A DNA stretch of 64,000 nucleotides, from NCBI GenBank assembly GCA_964019135.1, contig OZ025249.1, forward strand, positions 4,712,001 to 4,776,000, given 5' to 3'. The notes beneath the pieces are model-generated. The model made no database searches. It worked only from the letters and a program-made list of their open reading frames with translations, and had not been told where the DNA came from. The DNA comes from Arenicola marina. Lineage: Eukaryota > Annelida > Polychaeta > Arenicolidae. Positions 1 to 9,868 of the stretch are shown here, in pieces. Position 1 is the first letter of the stretch; each line of letters opens with the position of its first letter. The position numbers and the translations under genes are program-made.

Positions 1-138
1 TCGCCGAGCGGAGGGGCTGTACTCACTATAGTGCGGACTGTGTCTGATCAGTCGCACTGTTCCAGTGTGTGTCTTGGTGTATATTGATGTGTTGATGACC
101 GCAATGAGAGCTTAAGACGGGATCCGTGTATGTTGCAG

Positions 139-905
139 AATGACAACGACAACGACAGCGGCCACTCCACAGGCTCCTCCAAGCCCCCCTCCACGGAGGG
201 TCCCCCAGGGTCCGGGTCACTGCCTTCACCACCGCCAGGGGGTGACACCGCAGGAGGCCGCCCGGGCAGTGACTGTCACGACGTGGCCGGAGAGGGGGAG
301 TGTTGGATAGAGGGTACTGGTCCTCTGCCCCCTACTGGTAGTAGAATGAGGCCTGGTGGGGCGGGTCACCCTGGTGGGGCGGGTCACCCTCATAGAGTGG
401 CACCCCGCGGTGGAGCCGTACCCCGGTCGACACCCAGGAACCTCTCCGCCGAAGCCGCTCTTGTCCTGTCGCCGTACGCCCAGGTCACATACCAGCGACT
501 CGAACGTGGGCAGCGGGAGCGGAATAGCCTCTGGATCCAACATCAGTACATACTGCGCGGCTAAACATCCGCCGACCGACTCGAGCCGCTGATTGGTCTC
601 AGTGACCCTGACCGGGATCAGGATCACTCCGCTGATGAGTTCCCCATGGGGTCCGTGGGCCCCCTACCGGCCCTCACCACATCGTCCGACATGTTAGACA
701 ACGCGCTCACACTGGAGCCGGCCGAACTGGCGGACCTATCGTCCGGACGTCACTTGGTGACCCGTATGAGATAGGTCATGACTGTGTCGCCGGTATATGG
801 CAATGTGCCACTGCGCTCAGACACTGCTACATGACAACGCGGGAACTCAGACCGCACGGTCACACTAATGCACCGGATATCATCTCCGCGCAGGCGTCAG
901 GTCGA
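139..905 (+). pseudogene. Inverted, frameshifted copy of receptor tail exon 20
   Basis: Plus-strand DNA matching exon 20 along its whole length, from just after a retained acceptor (TATGTTGCAG at 129-138) to the last codons (CCGGATATCATCTCCGCGCA near 875). It reads NDNDNDSGHSTGSS where the gene has KNSDSGIGS, and keeps the GGAGHPGG block and SPYAQ. Two single-base losses near 482-494 shift the frame (GSGSGIA and TYCAA continue in another frame) and stops follow, so it cannot make the full tail. It may be the last exon of a broken paralogue whose other exons lie beyond the window edge. Confidence 0.75.
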
Positions 906-2655
906 AGTGAACACTCAGTTGGAATATTGTTATTATAAGTTGTTGTTTATAAGTTGTGTCTTTCGGGTTCTGAATTATGCAGTATTTACAACACAATTGT
1001 ACCGTTATAGTGAGATGCGCTCTGCACACGTCTCTGTTTGCTGCTGCCCTGTTAGCGGTCACGTGGTGTATTGCGATCAATGACCCCTCACGGTGGATTT
1101 CCACGTCAGAAACTCACGACATGGATTACGTCAGTTATTTTGTCACACCACAGAGGACAAGAGGACAAGGTCAAACAATATTCCTTGTTGACAGGTAAGG
1201 AGGACAGGCAATATACGCCAAATAGGCTAAACGTGTGATCACGTCGCATCATTGAACACGCGCTCATCAACAAAACTGGAAACCCTCCTCTCTACGTGCA
1301 TCGCAAATGCCACAATGCCACAATGACGTAGAGTGCAAGCAAGTGCGCTTGTTTTTCTCTTCAATGAAGTCATTTTTGTCGGTTCATCTTCAGTGTTGGC
1401 GCCCACGAAATGGAATATTATATTAACTGGTAGGCGTGAGTCATAAGTGAGCTATGCTGAAACAATGGTTCTTCCTGACATGGACTCACGGCCCTGTTGT
1501 TTTGAAGTGGCGCCAACAGTTGAAACCTTATCATACGTGATGCCAATGATGCAAGCTACTTGTGAAAAACTGCTTTTGTGCAGCAACGGTGTGTGTAGAA
1601 CCATATGCGTCATCAACATTGTGACGTTGCAAGTCTTCTCGGCATGTGAAGAGATTATTGTGGAGAAAGTCTTCAATGAAAAGATCAGAAAATTGAAAAG
1701 AACTGATCTGTGTAAAGTTTCTTTTGGAGCAGTTTGTAAAAAGAGGCGATTTACAGAGCGGGGCTAAGTGCTCGCCGAGGTCCAACTGAAGGTCGCGATG
1801 TGATATTGGTCTGCACCGCCATATGGGGCTGTCATGCGTCTGCAGTTCTGAATTGCTCTTCGCTGTACATTGTTGTACAATTTTTTTTTTTTTTTTTTAT
1901 CATCGTCAGAACTCAACATAAGATGGTTACCATGTGTATCATATATTTTTAGGCACTGTTTCGAGTTTCATTTTGTATGACCTATGGGTTTTATCCTTCG
2001 CTCCAGCGGAAGATTATCACTGCTCCTTTGGACATTAATACTTTTCATTGGAAGGAGCAACGTGATTGAACGAGTGCTGCTGCAGAATAACTCGGACAGA
2101 GTGCAAACAATATTCAATCCCGTCACGGGCCATGTGAGCCGTTTAACGGTTGTAGGATTTAGGTCAAAGTGATTTTTAAAATCGTTGATGTTTTTGTTCA
2201 AAGAATCGTATTCAGTTTGCATTACTATAAATGCTCAGCAAGTAGCTTTTGACAACGACATCTATGAGGAGATTGTGTTTCTTGTTAAAACGACATATGC
2301 CGATAGCTATGGCTGTGATTTGGTTTTCAGTTTCCATTGATCTTACCTGGCCAATTAAGTGTTACGTGATGAATGTCTCACTTCAAAGCTACACTAGCCG
2401 CTAAATGGCGCCACCTGATAATATGTCAGTCCGTCGTTGGTCTTTGATTAACTGTGCAACAATCCACTGAGCTGTCAGCACGTCTGAAATGTATAAACCC
2501 CGTCACACACAGTGACCATGTATGTCGGGCTATTAAAGGTCATCATGGATGATGTGAAAGTCTGTGTGTGAGTCAAAAGATCCATGTAACAAAACGTGTT
2601 TAGCCCGTCTGGGCTGTCTATGTGGAGAGACTGCAGTTCATCGTCTGTTGAGGGA
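906..2655. other. No gene recognised
   Basis: AT-leaning unique DNA between the tail-exon copy and the first SINE. A 106-codon plus-strand frame at 1447-1767 (ending CKKRRFTERG) has no recognisable domain and no splice or start context, so I leave it unassigned. A poly-T run lies near 1881. Confidence 0.5.
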
Positions 2656-2912
2656 CCGGCGCGATAACTCAGTGAGCTAGAGCGCTCGCATTGAGTGCTC
2701 TGATGCTCTGAGAGCCTAACGGCACGAGGATCGGTGGTTCCAGCCCTGCTGTGGCCATGTCTGTGTGGCCGCAGGATAAAGATCACATGTCTTTCTTCGT
2801 AAAGAGTAGGGGGTTACCCCCGGGGACATGACTCCACTCTCCCTTCCTTCTCCCATTGACGCGATATGACCAAAAGTGGTTGAAGCGTCCTGAATAACCA
2901 ACCAACCATCGT
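2656..2912 (+). mobile_element. tRNA-derived SINE, copy 1
   Basis: tRNA-like head (CGATAACTCAGTGAGCTAGA for box A; GGTGGTTCCAGCCC at the box B position), then a body with TTTCTTCGTAAAGAGTAGGG and CCCCGGGGACATGACTCCAC, and a tail GAATAACCAACCAACC. The same body occurs at 46843-47097 (opposite strand) and 53897-54155. Confidence 0.85.
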
Positions 2913-3486
2913 CGGTTGACAGTAAGCCGTTGTCATGGTGACCGCTATGTGTTGTTGACTGTCATTGACGCGATACACCAAGTGTGATCGGTTAGATGTA
3001 CTAGATGGCAGTGGGGTCAATCCCTATAACGCTTAACTCGAAGTTTCTCAACCTGTTCTAGTCGGCCAATAAAATTGTGTGTACTATGATATCCGGTGTT
3101 TATTGTCCATTCCAGGGGTCCAGTACATGATTGTGTATTTTGCCATCAAGTCACGATGGCCGCGTGAAATCAACATGATCGGTGACGAGGATGATGTCGG
3201 ATAATATGTGTGCATATCGAACGGAATTCTGTTTCAAAAGTTAATATAATATATATATATATAATATAATATAAATAGGTAACACACAAAAACAGATAAA
3301 ATCTATTATCTGAATCCCATACTGTTACTGCGGAAAGCGGAAAAGATCGCATGTTATGTACGCATGCGTGCATGGTTATTTCATCGAAGATTGATTATTG
3401 TAAGACATATATATATATCAACGAAACTTGCAGATTTCAAAAAATAATTACCTCTCGTTTTACGTTCTATTTAACGTTTTAAAACG

Positions 3487-4215
3487 GAATAGGGCTGTAC
3501 AGTTCTCGCGGGTTCAATTTCCGGTTTAGGTCTTTTGGGGACCAACAAAAAAACACGAGCTCTTAGAACGAGTGTGCATCACGCTGGTGCCTTGCTGCAA
3601 CTCAACTGCATGACTCGCACTCATTGTAGTCAACGTTTTAGTGTTGGAAACCGGCCGGCTGCGTGGTTTGTGCGTGAAGAATCGAGTGGGTGTGAAACTA
3701 TTTTTTGTTTGCTTTGGTCCAGGCACGGCTAACTATAAGATCATAATATAATTAAAGATAAGACATTTATCTCTCCATAGTGCATGTGGTCCGTTCGATG
3801 AGACTGTTGGAAGCGTTGTATTTTGAGCCAAATCATCGATTTTTACAGTTCTACGACAAACACAGACACACGCGTCATGATGATTATTACGTCATACGAC
3901 ATGGAAAACCCCGCGCAGCGCGTTAGATCGCCTGACACTGACAGTCACTCATGAGGCAACCGCATTCTGGTTTATCAACTGCCTAAACGCTCATACATTA
4001 TATAAATCTACTCGGATGATTATAATTCGGATATGCACACAAGTTCAGTGGTTATTTGTGCTTCCAAGGACAGCTTTAGCCGATCTTGTGTGTGAGGCGA
4101 GTGAAGGCAAACATCCGGAAGGTAGGCCGTTGATGCTAGGCATTGACGTAGAGCATAGGTTTCCCTGTCTCGTGGGGTCTCGATAAGATCCCGAAGTGAC
4201 TGTACAGCCCTATTC
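3487..4215. mobile_element. MITE-like element with terminal inverted repeats
   Basis: Ends are GAATAGGGCTGTACAGT and its exact reverse complement ACTGTACAGCCCTATTC. No transposase is visible. A second left-end-like sequence (TATAGGGCTGTACAGTCACT) begins near 4236. Relatives with similar ends lie at 18677 and 10750. Confidence 0.8.
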
Positions 4216-4517
4216 GAGACTTTGTCGCGGATCTATAGGGCTGTACAGTCACTTCGGAAGCCCGTTGAGCGCCTATCCACCCTCGCTTCAAGAGCCCAAA
4301 TCCCCCTCTTACCGGCTTTGTCTCATCCGCTCAATGTCGTAATCTGCTTCCCGGGTAATTTATCTTGCTTTTCAGGCAAACAACTACATCTCCAACACAT
4401 TAATGCATCTCGACACAAGCATTTATTCCGCTTACGAGGTGAACCACTACACCCTCGCGTTCCCAGGTCGGCAATTTCGCGCGACAACACGAAATTTCAG
4501 CCGTGATTTGGGCTACA

Positions 4518-4625
4518 AGTGACCCTGACCGGGATCAGGACTCCGGACAGGATGACTCCGCTGATGAGTTCTCCATGGGGTCCGTGGGCCCCCTACCGGG
4601 ACGACCGCGGGAGCCTTTGAGGGGG
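4518..4625 (+). pseudogene. Third, short fragment of the receptor tail exon
   Basis: About 100 bases matching the later part of exon 20 and the copy at 139-905: AGTGACCCTGACCGGGATCA, then a stretch coding DDSADEFSMGSVGPLP. It carries an insert (GACTCCGGACAG) that is missing from the 600-680 copy but has a counterpart in the real gene, so it does not descend simply from that copy. Confidence 0.65.
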
Positions 4626-5303
4626 CTGTACCCGGTCCTGTGAGGACCGAGTTGAGAGAGGGACGAGAAACCGACGCGCACCGGCTCGTATTCGGAGGAA
4701 ACTAACTCCCGAAATCCTCTGCTCTGACCTAATTATGACGCTTTAATTGGTCCTGTGTACAAATAAAAACCACATGGCGACAGACTCCAAAACAAATCGT
4801 TTAAGACCTACAAAACATGAGAATGCTAAATGGATAGATACTGGCAGGATATAAAGTATATTACAAAACGTAAGAATTAGTTTACTAGAATATAGAAATA
4901 CAGGATGATGGCGGCGGGAAAAATGTATCACTTCGTTACACGGCCCCATATCAAGAAAATAATTGTCCTGACCATTTCATTTCTATTATTACAACAGTAC
5001 GTCAGTTAAACAGTACAATATTATCCCAACTATCGGATTACGGCGAGTAGCGTTACACACATCAGCTTTTTTCCTTAATACATAGATACAATAACAACGT
5101 TGCGATTATTAGCATGTGATGAATACATTGTGGATTCGATTGACTGAATATCTATCGACAATAAATGACACTAGAAAACGCGTACCGCATCGAACACTGG
5201 CACAGTAGACGTGACACTGACAGACATTTAAAAGTGACAACGAACATGACAGGTATTTATCTGTATCAATGACCAGTGGACAGTTAATCATATAAGCACT
5301 CAG

Positions 5304-5585
5304 TCATTTCAAGGATAAGACATTGACAACTGAGATGCAAAATTGAGATCTCGATAACGAGCTGGAGCCTTCCCATACCTCTGACTGTAACATGTCAATA
5401 TGATACTCCGCACCAGAGTCTGATAAATACAGTTTTAACTCTGTCTCTTCAGCCGTCTGTACACGATCAAATACATCATTATGAGCCTCATACTCATGAT
5501 ATTCTACTTCAGTCTCCAAGGCTATACTAGCATCAGGAGTAATCCCGAGTGATGACCCGGATTTTTCAGATACAGATAGTGGCAA
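5304..5585 (-). other. Unassigned open stretch with protein-like composition
   Basis: Minus-strand frame SVSEKSGSSLGITPDASIAL, then EYHEYEAHNDVFDRVQTAEE, then YLSDSGAEYHIDMLQSEVWE and a stop. A possible acceptor (CGCCTATTTATAG) stands just before, and a possible donor (CAGAG|GTATGG) lies inside. Acidic and serine-rich. It may be a piece of a mobile-element protein or an exon of an unseen gene; no family recognised. Confidence 0.25.
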
Positions 5586-6335
5586 ACAGGTGTTCTATAA
5601 ATAGGCGAAACGAAGGACAACGATGACACCGAGGCAAAATGACTTATCTCGAATGGCCGGCACGTGACCGTCAGACAGCGGGCGCTCAGCAGAGCGTGGT
5701 GGGCGTTCGACAACGGGTGGAACAACCGGCTCCGGAGTCAAAGACGGCAAGGGAACAGACTGGGTTTGAGTGAGAACAGACGTAACCCCTATAGCCCCAG
5801 GCGTTGCCGAAGGCCAACACAAATTAAGGAACCCGGCATATCTCGCCAACAAATTTCAACTTCTCGTCTCCAGAAAGCCCTTAACAAAACGCCTTTAAAG
5901 TTGCAAATCGAGTTCTTTCCCGCCAAAACTAAGCCCAGGCGAAATTTATATCAACATTTTGCAGAAAACATCCGAAATAGTCGTTTCGGATGTGGTGTGG
6001 CAAACGTGTCTATCCCGGGACACCACAAAACTCTGTCGCGGCACTGCTACTTATACCAAAGCATCGCGAAGCACACAAACTGATGACGTTTCTATACCAA
6101 TAAAATGAAGCTGTCTGTCCCACTATGCGCTGTCTGTCCCACTATGCCGCGGCATGCAAGAGCCCATTGGCATCAGCAGCCGCCTTGAACCTATTAATAT
6201 CCAGCCGTCGCTCTTAGATGTGTAAAAGCTATCGCATGTGTCAACACAACCGCTGGGTGCTTATCACCTTATCTCGCGGCATAATATCGCTGTCGGGTGC
6301 TTATCGCGCATGGTGACCATGCCTGCGGCGGGCTA

Positions 6336-6652
6336 CCTGGCTTTGTGCCAACAGTAATAATATTTCTCCCAACGCCTTATCGCCCAAACCGTCATCAAAA
6401 CAAACATATCCCGTACTGTCTCGCGTCCACAACTTTCCATTAGTAGCAAGAGAACGAACTCTGCCCGGGAAACTCTGCCCGGGAAACCTATAATACGCTG
6501 CTCTTAACATCAGTCACGGCAGTATCCAATTTTACAGTACCGTTAAGCGTATTCTACAGATGCAACCAGGTCTCTGCTTATTACTACGAACGCTAGACGT
6601 CCCGCGAGCGGAGCGAGCCTTATTATTACTGTTGGCACAAAGCCAGAAGGTT
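6336..6652. repeat. Inverted repeat
   Basis: CCTGGCTTTGTGCCAACAGT AATAATA near 6336 is repeated as its reverse complement at 6622-6650. The space between is about 260 bases and has no gene. Confidence 0.75.
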
Positions 6653-6976
6653 TGTTTTGGTTAAAATTTGGTGGACTGATGAATTCGCAAGTAGCGCGTG
6701 GGGTCTTCAATCTTTGTGCGTAAGGCTTCATAAATGTATACTGGACATGAATATGTGAACGATAATATTATGTGCCGTCTCCATCACATTTTTGTGAAAT
6801 CTAGAAATCTCTGTCACCACCCCCTGCTTTCGGACGACAGGCCGTGATCGTTAATCCATGGCCCTCCGGTCCGCCCTGCGGCCGGTGGGCCATGTTACAG
6901 GGCTAAGACAGAGCGTGCACACTCTCTGCAGCTCATCAGCTGCTCATCCTCTTGTTCGCCAACAGGAGGGCCATAG

Positions 6977-7126
6977 AGACGTATCTCCGATGTGCTGGCT
7001 GGCAGCAGTGGTTTTATTAGAATTCCTTCTCGTTGTGTGGCGTAAACAGGGCACGACAGGATAGGGCCTTTTATAGACTTCAAATAAAACCATCGCTGCC
7101 GGCCAGCACATCGGAGATACGTCTCT
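6977..7126. repeat. Hairpin with 45-base arms
   Basis: AGACGTATCTCCGATGTGCT near 6978 pairs with AGCACATCGGAGATACGTCT near 7105, and the match goes on through GGCAGC..TGGTTTTA. Confidence 0.8.
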
Positions 7127-7664
7127 GTGGTTTATTGTTTACCCTAGGCTCCGTTACAGATATGTAAAAGCTAGGTCTGTGGCATCATTGAAATGTAGAC
7201 CTGTAAATTAGATTTACGGCATCATTGTTATATAAAAACTACGTCTGTGGCATTATTGAAATGTAGGTCGGATTACGGATACGGGTTACTACATTTATTG
7301 GTATAATGCACATACAGAACCATTATTTAAGCGCCTGCATTTGCTGAAATTAGAAAACAAACAAGACGTCACTTGCAAAACTGAAATTGTACCGTAAATT
7401 AACAAATGATAGCTTAATTTATTTATTATAGATTATAAAATATTTCTCCTGCAATTTTCAAATGGGACAAATATGGAGTTAAGTCCGGTTCGAAAAAAAT
7501 GTTTCTACATACATGTATATACAATACTATACGCTACGGCGGTAACAGAGTGGACAAAACGTTGGAAAAATGGCATACCTATGGTACAGTTCACAAGTTA
7601 TATTAGAAAACTGAAAGTACGTTATCTCTTCCTTTGCTGGCATGAAGCCAGAGATATATACCGC

Positions 7665-7863
7665 CAAATAAGTAAGTTTTCAAGTCCTGTTTTAACTGAC
7701 TCAATGTATCAAGCAAACAAAGGTCGCTTGGCAGGGCGTTCCACAACATTGAAGCATTGACGGCAAATTTAAGGTACGTCTGCCAAGTGTACGTATTACA
7801 ATTGGCCTTGGGGATCTTCAATTTAATTGGGTCTTGTTGGACCTCAAGTTTTAGCGGGCACAA
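7665..7863 (-). pseudogene. LINE 3'-end remnant
   Basis: Minus-strand TYLKFAVNASMLWNALPSDL followed by CLLDTLSQLKQDLKTYLF, the usual ending of CR1/L2-like ORF2 proteins (F...W-N-x-L-P...L-K-x-x-L-K-x-x-L-F). Confidence 0.7.
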
Positions 7864-9079
7864 TTCATTCTAATTATCATTTCACTGATCATGTAATGTT
7901 ATATGGGCAGTACTACCATATATGTATTACTCAATACTACCAGTAATGACCATATATGTCCTACGTCTAGGACAAACAATTTTGTGATTTTTCTTGATTC
8001 AAAATGTCCACTAATTTTACCTAATATATATAAGACCATAAACAAGGAATACTATATATGCATTTATACAACGACAAAAAGATAATTACATAAAATATAT
8101 ATAGCGGGTCGAAATTGGTACCATATAAGCACATGTATAACAGGAAATGGATACCATATACTTATTACATGTATAACGAACAATGGATACCATGTACTTA
8201 TTACATGTATAACAGACAATGGATACTATATAGGTAAGCACATGTATAACACAAGACTTGGCTAATTAAAAGCTATCTCTGTTATGCTTAAAAGATTAAA
8301 TCGATTCATTCCATATACTGAGCAAATTTATAAATGCAACACTTAACAAATTAAAGGTTATTTCTGTTTAGTTCCAGCGCCGAAAAATAGAAGCTAGGAC
8401 GGCTTAGCTTCTAGATTTCGGAGATGATTTCCAACAGTGAGTCCGCCAATTATAGAAAGCCATTCGACGGTAAGAGGCAAATTTTAGAGGGCCAACAATG
8501 AGGCCGCTCATTATAGAAGGTGATTCCACAGTAAGAGGCAACTTGCAGAGGTCTCACAATGATAATGGGCGGAGTCATTGTTAGACCGTTACAAGATGCC
8601 TTTTGCCACGTTGTTCTTGCTCTTTCACCTCAACTTGAAGTCTATGAAGTCGCTCTTGACGAACCATGTTGGCGGCCTAATACGTTATACATGTTGGGCA
8701 AAGCAATGCACGTTGATATTTACAGGAGGCGTTCAATTATGACCATTGTCAGCATCAGCGTCTGTCTAACCTCTGACAATGGTCTGATGTATCTGTAGCT
8801 TCCAGCCTGTGACTCACTTAGAGTCACCCTGCCAGCTCGTCAGGCAGCTCAAGAGTTAAGCTCTTCCATTTCCAAATAACACTGGGTCAAAGTTCAAAGC
8901 GCTTGACGCTTTTGACCTCGACCGAACTCGAAAACATTGAATGTAACATGGCTTCTAATTAATCAAACTCGAATGAATTCGCCCGGTACGGTACCAGTAG
9001 CACAGTAAATGCTAAACAGTGGGAAATGTATTATGATTATAAAACATTATCTTCTGGCTCATTATCACCCAGAGGTGTC
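7864..9079. other. Downstream flank of the receptor gene
   Basis: Would hold the 3' UTR. No clear AATAAA on the minus strand just after the stop codon. A degenerate duplication (AATTATAGAAAGC..GGTAAGAGGCAA and TCATTATAGAAGG..AGTAAGAGGCAA) lies at 8430-8560. Confidence 0.4.
8110..8255. repeat. About 40-bp AT-rich tandem repeat
   Basis: Four units around GGATACCATATACTTATTAC ATGTATAAC. Confidence 0.8.
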
Positions 9080-9868
9080 TCATACCACCGACTGCGCCTG
9101 CGCGGAGATGATATCCGGTGCATTGGTGTGACCTTGCGGTCTGAGTTCCCGCGTGTTTGAGGTCATTGTCATGAAGCAAGAGTCTGTAGCGCAGTGCACG
9201 TTGCTACACCGGCGACACAGTTCATGACCTGTCTCATACGGGTCACCGCGTGACGTCATGCTAAATTCCGGCTCTAGCATTAGCGCGATGTCTGACATGC
9301 CGAACGATGTGGGGACGCCAGATACGGGGTCCACTGACCCCATGGAGAACTCCTCCCCGGGGTCATCCTGGTAGGATTCCTGATCCAGGAGGTTCTCCTC
9401 GCGGTCAGGGTCACTTGAAGTCCAATCAGCGCTCGAGTCGGCGGGAGGTTTAGCCGCGCAGTATGTACCGATGTCGGATCGAGAGGCTATTCCGCTCCCG
9501 CTGCCCACGATCGAGTCGCTGGGTATGTGACCCTGGGCGTACGGCGACAGGGACGAAGAGCCGGTTTCGGCGGAGCCCTGGGTGTCACCGGGGGGCACGG
9601 CTCCACCGTGGGGTGCCACCCCATGAGGGTGACCCTTCCCACCAGGGTGACCCGCCCCACCAGGCCTCCTTCCACTGCCAGTGGGGGTCAGAGGACCAGT
9701 ATCCTCTATCCAACACTCCCCCTCTCCGGCCACGTCGTGACGGTCACTGCCCGGGCGGCCTCCTGCGGTGTCACCCCCTGGCGTTGGAGAAGGCAGTGAC
9801 CCGGACTCCGAGAGGCTGTCGGTGGAGGGGGGCGTGGCGGAGCCTATGCCGCTGTCGCTGTTTTTAAC
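9080..9868 (-). CDS. Receptor exon 20: C-terminal cytoplasmic tail
   Basis: Last exon, 262 codons and a TGA. It opens VKNSDSGIGSATPPST, a serine-rich start resembling the SSGIGG region of gp130 and containing a DSGxxS pattern. A long Gly/Pro/His-rich middle follows (GGAGHPGGKGHPHG). Predicted tyrosine sites are SPYAQG, GTYCAA, ESYQDD and DPYETG; none is an exact Y-x-x-Q STAT3 site. Near the end is ELCRRCSNVHCATDSC, a cysteine cluster, and the protein ends IISAQAQSVV. Acceptor GTGTGTTTTGCAG, phase 0. Decayed copies of this exon lie at 139-905 (plus strand) and near 4518. Confidence 0.85.
   Translation of the reverse strand, partial: VKNSDSGIGSATPPSTDSLSESGSLPSPTPGGDTAGGRPGSDRHDVAGEGECWIEDTGPLTPTGSGRRPGGAGHPGGKGHPHGVAPHGGAVPPGDTQGSAETGSSSLSPYAQGHIPSDSIVGSGSGIASRSDIGTYCAAKPPADSSADWTSSDPDREENLLDQESYQDDPGEEFSMGSVDPVSGVPTSFGMSDIALMLEPEFSMTSRGDPYETGHELCRRCSNVHCATDSCFMTMTSNTRELRPQGHTNAPDIISAQAQSVV

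Larger units (their letters stand above)
4640..7660. other. No convincing gene; short inverted repeats and unassigned frames
   Basis: Apart from the entries above, I see only a 139-codon plus-strand frame at 5664-6083 rich in Arg and Gln, without known domains, and duplicated phrases such as GCGCTGTCTGTCCCACTATG near 6127 and GGTCTGTGGCATCATTGAA near 7170-7260. Confidence 0.45.

Noticed and set aside
130-564. Intact plus-strand gene starting at ATG 130
   Set aside because: The ATG lies in intron-like DNA just before a retained acceptor, and two single-base losses break the frame relative to exon 20.
1447-1767. 106-codon plus-strand gene
   Set aside because: No domain, no splice signs, and frames of this length occur by chance in 64 kb; left unassigned.
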